Assembly (NCBI GenBank): GCA_963930655.1
Contig: OZ005603.1
Coordinates: 26,736,201-26,800,200, forward strand
Source: Myrica gale
Taxonomy: Eukaryota; Streptophyta; Magnoliopsida; Fagales; Myricaceae
Direction of reading: 5' to 3'
DNA: 64,000 nt
In this document: positions 10,771-21,685 of the stretch, one piece after another
Layout of the letters: each line of letters begins with the position of its first letter
Position numbering within the stretch: position 1 is the stretch's first letter
Notes under the pieces: generated by a model
Told to the model about the DNA's origin: nothing
Database searches by the model: none
What the model saw: only the letters and a program-made list of their open reading frames with translations
Position numbers and translations under genes: made by a program

Positions 10771-10938
10771 TTAGACTCCAGCATGGCCACCATCACAAGT
10801 ACAACTGTCGGAGCCGCTGTCTATATTGCCGGGTTGGTGACGGGTGGTACTGCTGAGGCAACAACACATGAGACCTACCAGCAACATGAAGGCCCATGCT
10901 GAGGCTAAAGCTTGTAACCAGTTCCTGTAATGCACCAT
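10771..10938 (-). CDS. 55-aa membrane-anchored Cys-rich microprotein
   Basis: The minus strand from ATG 10936-10938 to TAA 10771-10773 encodes 55 residues. A hydrophobic segment (residues 7-24, WLQALASAWAFMLLVGLM) is followed by CCC, a polar linker (STTRHQPGNIDSGSDS) and a tail with CTCDGG. It is the paralogue of the 47-aa protein at 8343-8486. After CTC the two reading frames part: here it runs on eight residues, there it stops, although the DNA downstream (GATGGTGGCC, GCTGGAGT) is still alike. Likely location is a membrane, with a small Cys-rich extra-membrane tail; this is inferred. No annotated family comes to mind. Confidence 0.55.
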   Translation of the reverse strand: MVHYRNWLQALASAWAFMLLVGLMCCCLSSTTRHQPGNIDSGSDSCTCDGGHAGV

Positions 10939-13900
10939 CTTCCCCCTTTTGCTTCGCTCGTGAACCTTTCTTCTTGACCTCTCATCGTCTTCTTAAGGAG
11001 ACACCAAGTATACTTTTCCTGGTCATCACAGGGCTGCAAACCGCGGAATAAAATGGTACCTGCACCTGTTCTTTTTTGAGAGAGAGAGAGAGAGAGAGAG
11101 AAATCGGTGCACATGGGCTGAGCTTGAAAGAGGCCGAAATAACATGGGCCAGCCTGTGAAGTTTAAATATACAATATACGGGAGAATCCGGCTGCTCAGC
11201 TTTTAAAGCCTTACAAAGTTTAACTATCAATGTATCGTGGTGTTATCCGCTTACGGGTATGGTCGGGGTTTTCTTTCTAGCATACCTGCAATGTTACGTA
11301 GTAACGTACGGCGAATCACGCCGTTGGCGTAAGCTAACAACGTCCCAAACATCCTTGTGATTGTTCGGCGGGGGAAGAAAGAGACAATGAATTGTCCCTT
11401 CCCTTTATTGAATCAGTCAAAAGTGCGACTTTTCGATTAAATATGAAAAGCAGATCAAAAGATACAAATCGTGGATTTCATTCAGGAAGAGAAAAAGAAA
11501 AAGAAAACGGGACGTGCTATATTCGTAACGCATCAACTTTTCCAAAATTAGGTCCTTTTTTTTCTTTTCTAAGACCCAAAATTAGGTCCCTTGAGTCATG
11601 AGTGGCCTAGTAGACATTCCCCAATCCCAAAAGCTTCTATGGAATCTGTTACTCTTCGTCACCGTATTTTTTTTTTCGATTCCATTTGCATCTTACCAAC
11701 CTAAAACAACCTCCCAAGTAAATACACCTCGTTCCCTCGAAAAGGAAAAGTATCCAACTAAAGGCAGAAACCAGGCTATGTATGCCTCCTCCCCCTCTTA
11801 TCGTACTGCCTTCCGATTTCAATGAGTTGTGCTCCACTCAGATAACACATACGTTTGGGGAAAACCAAAAGCTCGTGAACGGGGGAAATTTAACTAGTGA
11901 AATGGTTGACTGGAAAATTTGCAAACCCACTAACAAACAAACATCCACAAAAGTTTTCCTTCCCAGAAATATAAAGTGCGGAACTTTGTCTATATACCAA
12001 TTCAACCTACCAGCAGCACTCATAATAAAAGGAAATACCAAATCTGTGGAGATCATAAGCCGTCTCACAACATGTTCAGGGCAAACTTTAATGCGAAAAA
12101 CGCACAACCCCACCTACAGGCAACCCAACAGCTAACTTAATATCAAACATAGAGTTCTATGCAACGAGAGTGTAGTTAAAGCATGCCCGTGTAACCTGAG
12201 AATGACTCTCTACTGGATATGAATGATCCACGCTTTCTTCTACATATGGTTAACAAACGGAAATAGTTTGCTTTACAGAAACATGACTTCCTGACACTTT
12301 ACAACCTGGTGATCTGCATAGAGCAGCTTTCACCTCAGAATTCCAGTCAAGCCGAAATAAATTATTTTATAGCGACAGTAGCAGCAGCTAATCCCAAATT
12401 ATGAATGACCACCTGTAGATCTTCAGCATCAAACAATACCGGAAAAAAGAAGCAAAGAATGTGTGAAAACACAGCCGATGAAAGGAGAAGGAAAGAATGT
12501 GTGAAGTCTGAAAACCCACAATTTGTCAATGCAGATGCTTAAAGCAACATTACTTCCAAAAAGCAAGTTTACGCATGACCAATTTAGTCAATAGAAGATT
12601 GGAATAAAAGAACATATCGAGGAAGAAAGAAAGAGAATTACAAGCACAAAGTTGTTTGGGAATTGTATTCACACGATCTCACCACCAATATTACGTGTCA
12701 CCGCCATGACAAGGGTCAATATGAAACTGCGCTGAGACAGAGTAATTGGGATATACACCAGATATTGCAAAGGGCAGATAATTGATGTCACATCCAATCA
12801 GCTGTAAGTCCGTACCTAAAAGGGAGACAATCCCATTCTATTTGACACCTCAGCAGGTCCTGCATGTTATGCATGGCTAGGAACTCATACAGCCCAGAAA
12901 TTATTTGTTTAAACAAATTACTTTGATCCAACAAGTACAGACTTTATTATTTCCTTAACACTTCTCCTAATCCATAACAGGTTACATATATGTCCATGCA
13001 AGCACCAAACCCCAATGTTTCATTGTGGGCGTAACGAAGTAACAAACAAATCCATATAACAGCACATCAATTGATGATAAGTACGTAAGGAACATTAAAA
13101 TTCTTCCAGTTAACCAATCCAGTGGCGTCACATTTCAAGAAAAGTGCAATCAATTTTAGATACCATTTCTCCCATGCCCTGGGAGGTACTCAGAGGACAG
13201 CAGCCACCTCAAGTCAAACTACTACTACTACTACTACTTTTTGTTTTTATTTAGGTCTTCCTCAATAACCGAAGTTTTTTAAAAAGAGAGAAACAAAATG
13301 AAAGAGGGAGGGGGAGGGGAAGGGGAAGGGGAAGGAGGAGACTGTGAGGGGGATTATATATTTGCGTGCTTAGAGGTTCTCATCTTTTGTTTTCGATTTT
13401 TTTTCCAGCCTGAAGAGAACTAAAATCATTGCCGAGATTACTGGATCTGCTCACACAGCCTATTCTCTACAAGATTGTGCTCCAGTTGACTCAACTTAAC
13501 CATACTACTCATCGATGACCATATAAATTGACTAAGCCTTAGGAGAGAGAAAAACTCCCAGTGTACACGCACACACATGCGCACCCATCCCCAACAGCAT
13601 GCATGCACAATCAAAACAAAAACCTACTCAACCCACCCATTTATTTCACTAGAAAAGAATAGCACACCAAATATATACTCTTATCTGTGCTTCACAGGTA
13701 AAAGAAAAACATTCATAGACAAAACAAAAATCCAGCCCTAGTTTCCATTATGCAAGGGCATGCTCATGTAAACTATATGTTAATTACTCAATGACTTGTG
13801 ATTAGAAATATCCTTTTGAATCTCAATCAGAATCTGATATTGAATTGAAATTAGCCCACCCACAGCAAAAACTAGAAAGGTGTGACAGAAAATAAGAAAG

Positions 13901-13996
13901 TGAACATCATTATGCGAAAGCAGAGTAAATGATAATAGTTAAACAATATATAAAGCTCAAGGAAAATTTACTCACATCCAGGGAACTGCATGTAAG
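10939..13996. other. Intergenic stretch, no gene recognised
   Basis: The stretch lies between the 55-aa microprotein gene and the stop codon of the PRA1.A gene. It holds a (GA)n run near 11080-11100, an ACT triplet run at 13221-13238 and a G-rich tract at about 13301-13340. The PRA1.A 3' UTR must lie in its right part, but its end is not visible. Open frames here lack recognisable domains. Confidence 0.45.
13301..13340 (+). other. G-rich tract, possible G-quadruplex
   Basis: A purine run contains at least four runs of three to five guanines separated by one or two adenines (GGGAGGGGGAGGGGAAGGGG and more). It fits the G-quadruplex consensus on the plus strand, downstream of the PRA1.A gene. 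Confidence 0.6.
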
Positions 13997-14102
13997 CTAC
14001 AGTTCACTATAATTGCGCCAAACCGCACGAAATTCCTCCCGGAATGTGTTCAAGCGAGCTTTCAAATTAGGCGTTCTAAAGCTTGCATGCAAGACAGTAG
14101 CT

Positions 14103-14133
<31 letters not shown>

Positions 14134-17100
14134 ACTAGAAAATATAGAAAATGCTAAGGGCAAACTGCAGAAGATATACAGAAAGAAACATACCGAGAAG
14201 TCCAATAGCAAGAGCCCATACGACCATTAAGATGCCACAGGAAAAAAACCAGAGGAGGAAACTCGCTGCAGGAAATAAAAAGGACATCGAGTAGACATTT
14301 AAATAGCTAATGTAATTCGTCAAGAAAAGGACACTCAAGTAAACTTTTTTACTGCTCTGGAGATATACATGAAAAAAAAAAAAAGATCAATCTTAGAATT
14401 CAAATACCAGTAGAGAATATCAACACAGACACCCAACGAGGCCGCCCACAAATATATATTGCTCTTTTCGCTGATGGACGTCCACGAATAACAGGCCTGA
14501 CAATAACAAAAGAATATTAAAGCAACATTCTGGACGACTGGCAAGCACATAATAAGCATACACACTTACGTAAGAGGAGGCCTCATCTTTGCCGCTAAGT
14601 GTGGAGAGATTTGCCTTACTGTTCTTGTTACTTTCTCACTAAAAGTACCTGCAAAGCTGTAGATATGATCCTTAGCAAACACAAGACGGAAACCTAATGG
14701 AAAATCCATTAAACAATCAAATAAGTGAACTACTACTGTATAGAGAGAAAAAGGATAACCGGAGAGGCAAAAAATTGATTCCTAAATTGGACCTTTTGGT
14801 TATACTGTCACTGCAACAAATATAAAGAAGAAAACAAAGACACTCTCCTGTCATGCCTGCATTTTCACAGGCGTTCATGCATGGAAATGAACCTCTTTTC
14901 TGGAAAACACAAATGGAGACATTCTATGGGTGGATTTGTTTAATAAAATTTTACCATTCTAAAATTTTAACATAATAAAATAGTTACAATATAATCTCTC
15001 TCTCTCTCCATCAAATCATTACTTTTCACTATAATAAATATAAGGGAAATTCACTTTTTAGTCCCTAGGTTTTGGGCACTTTTTCATTTTAGTCCTTCAG
15101 TTTCAACTTTCAAATTTTTAATCCTTAAGTTTTCATTGTTTGACGAAATGGTCCTTCCGTCAGTTTGCCGTCAATATACTTAACGGAGCTCTCTGACACG
15201 TCAGCAATTTTGACCTGGTCGACCGCTATATGAAGAGGTCGACCGCTTGATGTAGCGGTCGACCGCTCACTTTTAACACATATACCCGGTCGACCGCTAC
15301 ATGTGTCGTCAAGCACATGGACGGCAGACTGACGGAAGGACCATTTCGTCAAAACAAGAAAACCCAAGGACTAAAAATTTGAAAGTTGAAACTGAATGAC
15401 CAAAATGAAAAAGTGTCCAAAACCTAGAGACTAAAATGCTAATTTCCCTAAATATAAACAATTCATTCAAATCATCTCTCTCTTTACTTTTTCATCAATT
15501 CCAATACCCTAAATTTTAACACACACAACCTAAAGTCACAATCACGTTGAGAACATGATCACTCAGAGCAGAGTAATCCATGATCCACAAAAGAGTAAGG
15601 GAAGAGAGAGAGAGAGCATGGAGAGTTAACAGAGACGAAAATAAATCGGAACTTGTCAAAAATCAATATTTGGTGAGCGTTTTGTGATAATAACTGCCCA
15701 GTTTTTCCATGGCCACATCTCTGTATCAGTGCTTTTTGGAAATTAAAGTGGAATAAAATTGTTCCCAACAGGAGCAAAGGCCAATAAGGCCATGCACCAC
15801 CTCTCCAGCTTTGTCCACGAAATCACAAGTAGTATTACCCCATTACTGAAAGCCATAAACAACGACAAGCACATTCACCGCTGCCACCACTCTCAAATAA
15901 TATCTGTGCAGCTGCCTAATCTAAAACCAAAGAACAACTGATACCACTTATCTAAACCTGGGCGAGCATACATGCATGTGTTTTATGTCCATCAAGAGTA
16001 AGATTAAATATTACAGGTAAAACCATATGGTGAAAATTTTACTTAATTGGACCACATAAGCACACACCTAATACTTCCAAGATCCAGATGAACATGGTAA
16101 CATATAGTGTACCCATTTCTCATAACTTAGGCCCCCCAATAGGTCATATCAACCGCCTTGGGCTCTGTTTGGGCAAGGAAAAGCTTTCAGTCGTCAAGCC
16201 TGATTTGCTTGCTCTAACCTACACCATTGAAAGCCTAGCTTAAGTGAACCCTAACCCTAAAACTTCAAAATGTTAAAAGAATTTGCCACACTAATAAGCA
16301 TGTGTGCCGATGAGATAAAGGACAACACTAAGATGCTGAAACATATAGGTCTATATCACCTCAAGACGAGAAAGAGAGGGGGAGAGAGAGTCTTCGTGGT
16401 ATTTTTGATGATCAGCTTTTTAAATAAAGTAAACCCTACTCCCTTTTAAGACAAGGACATAACAGAAGTAGATAACAAACACACACAGACACGCCACCAC
16501 ACAATTATACATAATGGATTACCTGTCATTCAGAAAAGCAATGCTGAGTGCTGTCAGAAAAGCAGCTACTAGAGCAAGTGGCCTTCGGAGAAAACCCAAT
16601 CCTACAATTCATCAAGTGAAAATAAAACACACTTTCACACATTTATAGCAAAAGAAAAGAGAAAGGCAAGTCCTTTTGTTCACATACCAAGAATGAATGT
16701 TATCAGAATGAAGTAGTTGGTCCGATAGCTGCAAACACATAGTCCATTTGAAGGTGGAAAATTGAGACGAATATACGCGTGAATGCATTACTTGTAATCT
16801 AACAAAACCGAAAAAAAACTAACTAGAAATATAGGGCTTTGAATATCCATATAGTTCATGTACGATCACATACTTGTATCATAAAAAGATGACAAAGTAA
16901 AGCACTCGGGGGACCCTATTTTCTCAATAACAAATTCTTGTTCAAATAGAATGACCAAAAAAACAGAAGAATTAGTAACACCACTTACAGAGCGCTATAC
17001 GACTATTTGCTCAAATTCAGCTATGTCTAATTTCGGGAACCAAAACATATGGGAACTAGTAGGATATAGATCAAGATTTCAATACATGTTTCTCCGTTGC

Positions 17101-17450
17101 TCGGAAACCATAGAAATTGACGATTATGCTAGATGCACATTCTTTTTTTCTTTCTGCACATGAAGCCCTTTCAACTAAAAAGAAAATTTCGCGAAGCAGT
17201 ACAACACGAAAGCCTCAAGCAACAAAGAGAAAGGGGCTAAACGGAGGAATAACTGAGCTAAAAGAAAGCGAGATTGACCCAAAGAATCGTACTAGTAGAG
17301 ATTGCATTTGAGGCGGCTGTTCCATTTGGCATAAGATCTTGGGATGGTGAATCTGGAGAAGAATTCGGAGAGAGGGCGCGGTGGTGATGACCAGTCGACC
17401 TCGCGGAGGGCGTCGATCAGATCCTCCGCTGTTACGTTGCCCCACTCCAT
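13997..17450 (-). CDS. PRA1A: PRA1 family protein, subgroup A
   Basis: Seven exons on the minus strand join in frame to 209 residues: 17450-17293, 16728-16688, 16601-16523, 14656-14570, 14496-14408, 14265-14194 and 14100-13997. All introns are GT-AG. The protein opens MEWGNVTAEDLIDALREVDW and has the plant PRA1.A hallmarks: PRPLSEFFSRFTIPRSYAKW, then a first membrane hairpin (about residues 56-90, RTNYFILITF, LRRPLALVAAFLTALSIAFL), HLAAKMRPP, VIRGRPSAKRAIYICGRPRW, a second hairpin (about 142-178) and the tail RTPNLKARLNTFREEFRAVW. Length matches Arabidopsis PRA1.A proteins. PRA1 proteins act as prenylated-Rab receptors in ER/Golgi/endosome trafficking; that is family knowledge. Intron 3 (about 1.9 kb) holds a nested pair of MITEs. 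Nothing in the coding exons looks damaged. Confidence 0.93.
14933..15530. mobile_element. Tourist-like MITE in PRA1.A intron, split by another MITE
   Basis: Outer pieces 14933-15043 and 15458-15530 together resemble the MITE at 33616-33814 in reverse-type layout: GGGTGGATTTGTTTAATAAA at one end, TTTTAACACACACAACC at the other, and the internal CTCTCTCTCC and TTACTTTTTCA blocks. The 405-bp Mutator-like element lies inside it. The outer edges are approximate. Confidence 0.65.
15044..15448. mobile_element. Mutator-like MITE nested in PRA1.A intron 3
   Basis: The 405-bp element starts GGGAAATT and ends AATTTCCC, with inverted repeats of about 150 bp (TTTAGTCCCTAGGTTTTGGG against the inverted right arm). 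Perfect 9-bp duplications TAAATATAA flank it at 15035-15043 and 15449-15457. The centre has four copies of GGTCGACCGCT at 15217, 15237, 15257 and 15288. It is non-coding. Confidence 0.9.
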
Positions 17451-18883
17451 CGCTCTCAGATTTACGCCTGGCGAACCCTAGAAAGAAACCCTTGTCGGGA
17501 GGATGAAAACGAGAGGGAACGATGTTCGATGGACAGCTTGGGGAAAAAGAAAATTGGTACAGAAAGAGGAAGAGATATTCAAGGAATGAGGATGGATCCT
17601 TCCTATCTAGGAGAATTTGGGGCAAGGGATACGAGAGGTAGCCTCGATGAAAGTTAGAATAGCAGTGAGAAGTATAAAAGGCATGTGACAAAAAACTATG
17701 TCTGAGCCCGGGGACCTCTAGTGTAGGGGTGTAAGTCCGGTCCCGCCTCCGCCGGATCTCCGGCTCCGGTTCCGGTACCGGTTCTGGGAAGATGAGGTCC
17801 GTCCCTTCCAGGAACCGGTAGTAAATTTTGAGTTTTCCTGGAAGCGAAGTTTTTCGCCGGTTTAGCGGAAAAACCGATTCCGGTTTTTTTTTTTTCTGAA
17901 TAGTAAAAAGGCGTCATTCTATTTTAAATAGAACGACGTCGTTTAGTAGTTTTTGTTTTTAAAAAAATATAATATCGCGGATCAAAACGTGTCGTTTTGA
18001 TCCGCGATAAGAGAAAACCCTAAAGACTAAAGAGGCTATGTCTTCTCCGTCTCCGGGCCTCCAGCTCTCTCCCTCCCACCCTCTCCTCTCCTTCGCGAGC
18101 CCCCTCTGCCCTAAGTCCTCTCCGAGTCTCCAGCTCTCCTCCTCACAGTCAGTGAGTCACTCCCTCAGCTCTCTCTCTCTATATGTTCGTCGTGGTCATC
18201 TGTCCCTCAACTCTCTCTCTCTCTGCTCCAGCTCTCCTCCTCATAGTGCAGCGGTCTCTGAGCTCCGACGGGCGGCTAGTGCAACGGTCTCTGAGCTCGC
18301 TCTACTATGTATGTCTCTCTCTCTCTCTGTGAACCTGTTGTGACGGTTGTGAATCTGTTGATTTTTCCCAATCTGTTGTGAATTTGTTGTAGTGTTGTGA
18401 ATCTGTGAACCGGTTGTGACTTGTAAATCTGTGAATTGTTGAGAATTTGATTTTTGTGAACCTGTTGTGAATCTGTGAATCAGTGTGTCTATAGGGCACT
18501 GGGGTGGTCTTTTTGATGTATTTACAAAAACTATAAAGCCGAGAAAGCCTTAAAAAGTGTATAAGTTATAGCAAAAATGCTATGCTTGAAGTATTAAGTA
18601 GATAACTGTTATTACCTCCCTAAATGGTAAAATTCGTATACTCTGTTTACAACTGCTAGCACAAGTCATGTGATTCTGGAAATTCACAGCATGATGGCAT
18701 ATATTGTTTTCTACATCTATCTCTGCTCCTATATGTAGTTGGAAATAAGTTGTGTCAAAATTTCAAATGTTGAGATGCATTGTCGACACATGAGACACTT
18801 GCACCATGTTTTCCAACATTTGTGCATGATTCACCTGGGATTGCTGGATATTGATATCTGTCTCATTTATGCTGAAATTCTAG

Positions 18884-19032
18884 GATGATGTCGTACTATG
18901 CTAGTCCTGATAATCAGCTTGAGGATAGCTTATGGGTACATAAGTACAGGCCCAAGAAGGCCGTGGAGGTCTGATACCTTTAATAGTTGCTTCTTTGTAT
19001 TGAAGGTTCTCTTAGTTACAGGGCCAGTTGGG
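18884..19032 (+). pseudogene. Captured ATAD5/ELG1-like exon fragments
   Basis: From 18885 the frame reads YYASPDNQLEDSLWVHKYRP then KKAVEV, matching the segment just upstream of the AAA domain in plant ATAD5/ELG1 (RFC-like clamp unloader) proteins, typically SLW-x-KYQP-x-A-EVCG. It begins after an acceptor-like TTCTAG and ends at a donor-like GAG/GTCTGA. A second piece at 19006-19032 reads VLLVTGPVG, the start of the ATAD5 Walker A motif (TGPxGxGKS), and then breaks off before the Lys. Order and spacing fit two neighbouring exons with the material between them shortened. It is a fragment inside a transposon, not a working gene. The identification rests on short motifs. Confidence 0.6.
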
Positions 19033-19226
19033 GTATATACAAAATATTTATCATATCTTATGTACACCTTTTGTTTGCTTTGCTTTACATTTGGAATGTG
19101 TTTCATGTTTCTTCATTTTGAAGATGCATTTGGAACCATCATATGGCATAAATGAAGAACCTTATTTCCCTTATCAAATCTTAACATGTGTGAAATTGAT
19201 GGTGGTTTTTGCTATCTGTTGGTAAA

Positions 19227-19538
19227 CTATTGGTAGTATTTGTTTGAAGGGGAATAACAGTTTTCTTGACCGAGGTTCACTTGGTGGTATTCCACTGTTT
19301 TTTCTTTGCTGGTGCACTTTCTAAGTCTTTGAATAGTATCCTTAGGGATCTCGTGCACATTAAGATAAATAGTTTTAGGGATCTCTTGCTTGAGATCATG
19401 AGCAGTAAGGACTCCAATGGCTTCAGTATTGAAGATAAAAAATAGCATTCCAGGTCTCTCGTTGAGCAAGAACTGTCCAAGGTCTCTGCTCAGAAAATGG
19501 ACACTCACAAGCTTTTGCATGTCTCTCTCACCTCTCAA
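19227..19538 (-). other. Unrecognised 103-codon frame inside hAT element
   Basis: An open minus-strand frame starts MRGERDMQKLVSVHFLSRDL and includes IPKTIYLNVHEIPKDTIQRL. It is within the hAT element and may be another captured piece. No family recognised; it may also be chance. Confidence 0.25.
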
Positions 19539-20087
19539 ATCTATTCCTACTAGCTTTCGGACAGTAGGAATAGATTTTTTTTGGTTGTTATTGTCTTTGA
19601 TATTTGGTTATTCTTGTCTTAGCGGACTTAGCGGAATTCCGCTTCCGCTAAGTCCGCTAAGAGTCGGAAGCGGACGCTATTTTGGTCATCCGCTAGTTAG
19701 CGGACCGGATGTTGGAATGTCAAATTCCGCTTCCGACTAGTCCGTTATTCACCCCTACTCTAGTGTGTGTCTGTGTGAGACTAGCGTGATAACCAACTAC
19801 ACCACCCAGACAATGGTGATTGATTGACTGACATTTCGTATAAAACTTTTTTTAATAGTGTTTTTATGTGAAAATTTTGGATATTATTATCTGTGAAAAA
19901 TTAAAGAAAGATAAAAATTTTAATAAAAATTATAATAATAAAAATTAATTGATATATTTTTTAATGTTAACCCCAAATAATTAAGGTCAATTATTTGGAG
20001 TTCAAACAAGTCTATATATCTTAAAGAACAAAAAAGAAGTGGCTTATGACTATGGAGGAGGAGAAATCTAGGGATATGTTCGTTTGA

Positions 20088-20305
20088 GTAAAAATGTAGG
20101 ATTTCGAAGAAGTTGTGAATATTTATGTTAAATAGTGTTTTATTGGTGTTTGTGTAAAGTAGAGAGAAATGATTTAATGTAATTGTTTAATAAAAAAGTA
20201 TTGGAGTTATGTGAAAATATATAGAGAGAAAATTTATGTTGAATAAAAAGGTAAAAAATTGTTTGAAATTGTGTAAAATGTATCGGTGTTTGTGTTTGAA
20301 TTCTA
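20088..20305. mobile_element. AT-rich MITE remnant, second family
   Basis: It shares the blocks AGAGAGAAATGATTTAATGT, AATTGTTTAATAAAAAAGTA and TTATGTGAAAATAT with 62515-62815 (ATGATTTGATATAATTATTT, AATAAAAAAATATTAGAATT). Ends and target duplications are not clear. Confidence 0.4.
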
Positions 20306-21218
20306 AATATGTTCAGTGGTAGTTTTGTGAATGTATTTGAATCCTAAAAAAAATGTAAGAAACAAACGTAACCCAGATAAAAAGGCCTGCTGAAGGTTGG
20401 GTAAATTGTAGAAGCCCACCAAAATTAAGGAACGTTTTATTAGTGTAGAGCTGCTTACGAAGATAAGCAATATACTTGATTAGTTGATTAGCTTGGTCTA
20501 ATAAAGAATTTGAACAAAGCTTATAATCTGAAAGGGCACAAAGGAAAAAAAAACATAAGAATAAATGAAAATAAAGTGAACAGCGTCCAGCCAAAAACTC
20601 CACCTTCTACGGTCATCTCTATTTTCTTCGTACTAAAGCTATAAGAAATGAATCTCCAGCATATCAATTGTTAATTTCTGATATATGTTGCATGTCAAAC
20701 GAAAATATGTAAATTTCCCATTGTACTTATATGTGATCTTTTACTCTATTCATGGTCAACTTAGATCCAGGTTTTTGATCTGTAAATAGATTAGGCTTAA
20801 TATATACGCGTGCTCCTGTGATAAAACATTTTCCTGAATATGCCCTTAGGGTTCAATTTGTTGTCCCGCTGCCCCTGTGGTGATGTATTTTTCCCAAAAA
20901 TATCCCCTCGTCCATATTCCGTCTTCAAACTAAGGGGAAATGCTGAGCTGTCAAAAAATCACACCTCATAACCAATAAGAAGATGACATGTGCTCCATTT
21001 GCTGACTGGGTATATAACCTGTGGTTCCCGTATAGTCCACTATTTTTCTTGTTCCTAAATTGCCCCTGCCACCACTCCAACCGCCGCCGACACTTCTTCT
21101 TCTTATTCTCCATCTTTGTTGTCACTCTGGTACCAGAAGAAGTACCAATCCAATCGCAATTCGGCCTCTCTTTATTTATTTCAGTCCCAATCCACTCCGT
21201 CACAAAGCCCTTCTTAAA

Positions 21219-21364
21219 GAGCGAGTCGTTACGGTGGTGTTGTTGGGTTGGCTCGGGGCCAAGTCCAAGCACCTGAAGAGGTACGTGGAGTGTACAACTC
21301 CAGGGGCTTTCACGCGGTGACCCACGTGGTTGACATGAGAGAGCTGTTGTGGTTTGACATGGGT
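21219..21364 (+). pseudogene. Captured DUF829/TMEM53-like fragment, intron-less junction
   Basis: The frame reads [20 protein letters not shown] then RYVE, continues after a one-base loss at about 21292 with [20 protein letters not shown], and ends FDMG. This is the start of the plant DUF829 (TMEM53-like, alpha/beta-hydrolase fold) domain, where [23 protein letters not shown] and VVDM-x-ELL are characteristic. The minus-strand copy at 21686-21759 has a splice donor exactly after the codon for E plus TG, whereas here the next exon follows directly. So this copy looks spliced, or its intron was deleted. Confidence 0.75.
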
Positions 21365-21449
21365 CCTCTGCCGAATCGACAATGCATCCTTTGATTTTCT
21401 CCATCATATCCTTTCTACCCTGGAAAGCATCAAGAATGGCACCATAGCT
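21362..21449 (-). pseudogene. Captured DUF829/TMEM53-like fragment, later exon
   Basis: After an acceptor-like TGTTTTCAG the minus strand reads YGAILDAFQGRKDMMEKIKG then CIVDSAEDP, matching the middle of the DUF829 domain (YGAIL, IKGCIVDSAPDP). It abuts the plus-strand fragment head to head at about 21362. The retained acceptor suggests capture from genomic DNA. Confidence 0.75.
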
Positions 21450-21685
21450 GAAAACAAATAAACCAGGATAAAATAGCTAAGGGGCCATAACCAAAAATAG
21501 TAAAACCATTTATCTTAAAATTTGTAAAGGTAAAAAACCATGAAAATATTAACTATCAACCTACAGGAGTCAACCCGTGTTGCTGAAGGTGTGAAAAACC
21601 AAGCATCGTTCTCTGTCGTCCTCTTCCTTCTCCGACACCCACGAGACGAGCTCGTCTGCAAACGCCAAAACGACTCGTTCTTTAC

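Larger units (their letters stand above)
17724..19757. mobile_element. hAT (Ac-like) element carrying host gene pieces
   Basis: The 2,034-bp element starts TAGGGGTGTAAGTCCGG and ends CCGTTATTCACCCCTA; these are imperfect inverted ends of the Ac type. Perfect 8-bp duplications CTCTAGTG flank it at 17716-17723 and 19758-19765. Both subterminal regions are rich in CCGGTTCC-like (left) and TCCGCTAAG-like (right) short repeats, typical transposase-binding arrays of hAT elements. No transposase is present. The middle has a CT-rich stretch, repeats of TTGTGAATCTGTTG type, and exon pieces resembling ATAD5/ELG1. Confidence 0.9.

Noticed and set aside
15125..15367. Open frame of 80 codons in the PRA1.A intron
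   Set aside because: It lies entirely in the 405-bp MITE and arises from its inverted repeats.
18038..18343. 101-codon Ser/Leu-rich frame
   Set aside because: It is the translation of a CT-rich low-complexity part of the hAT element.
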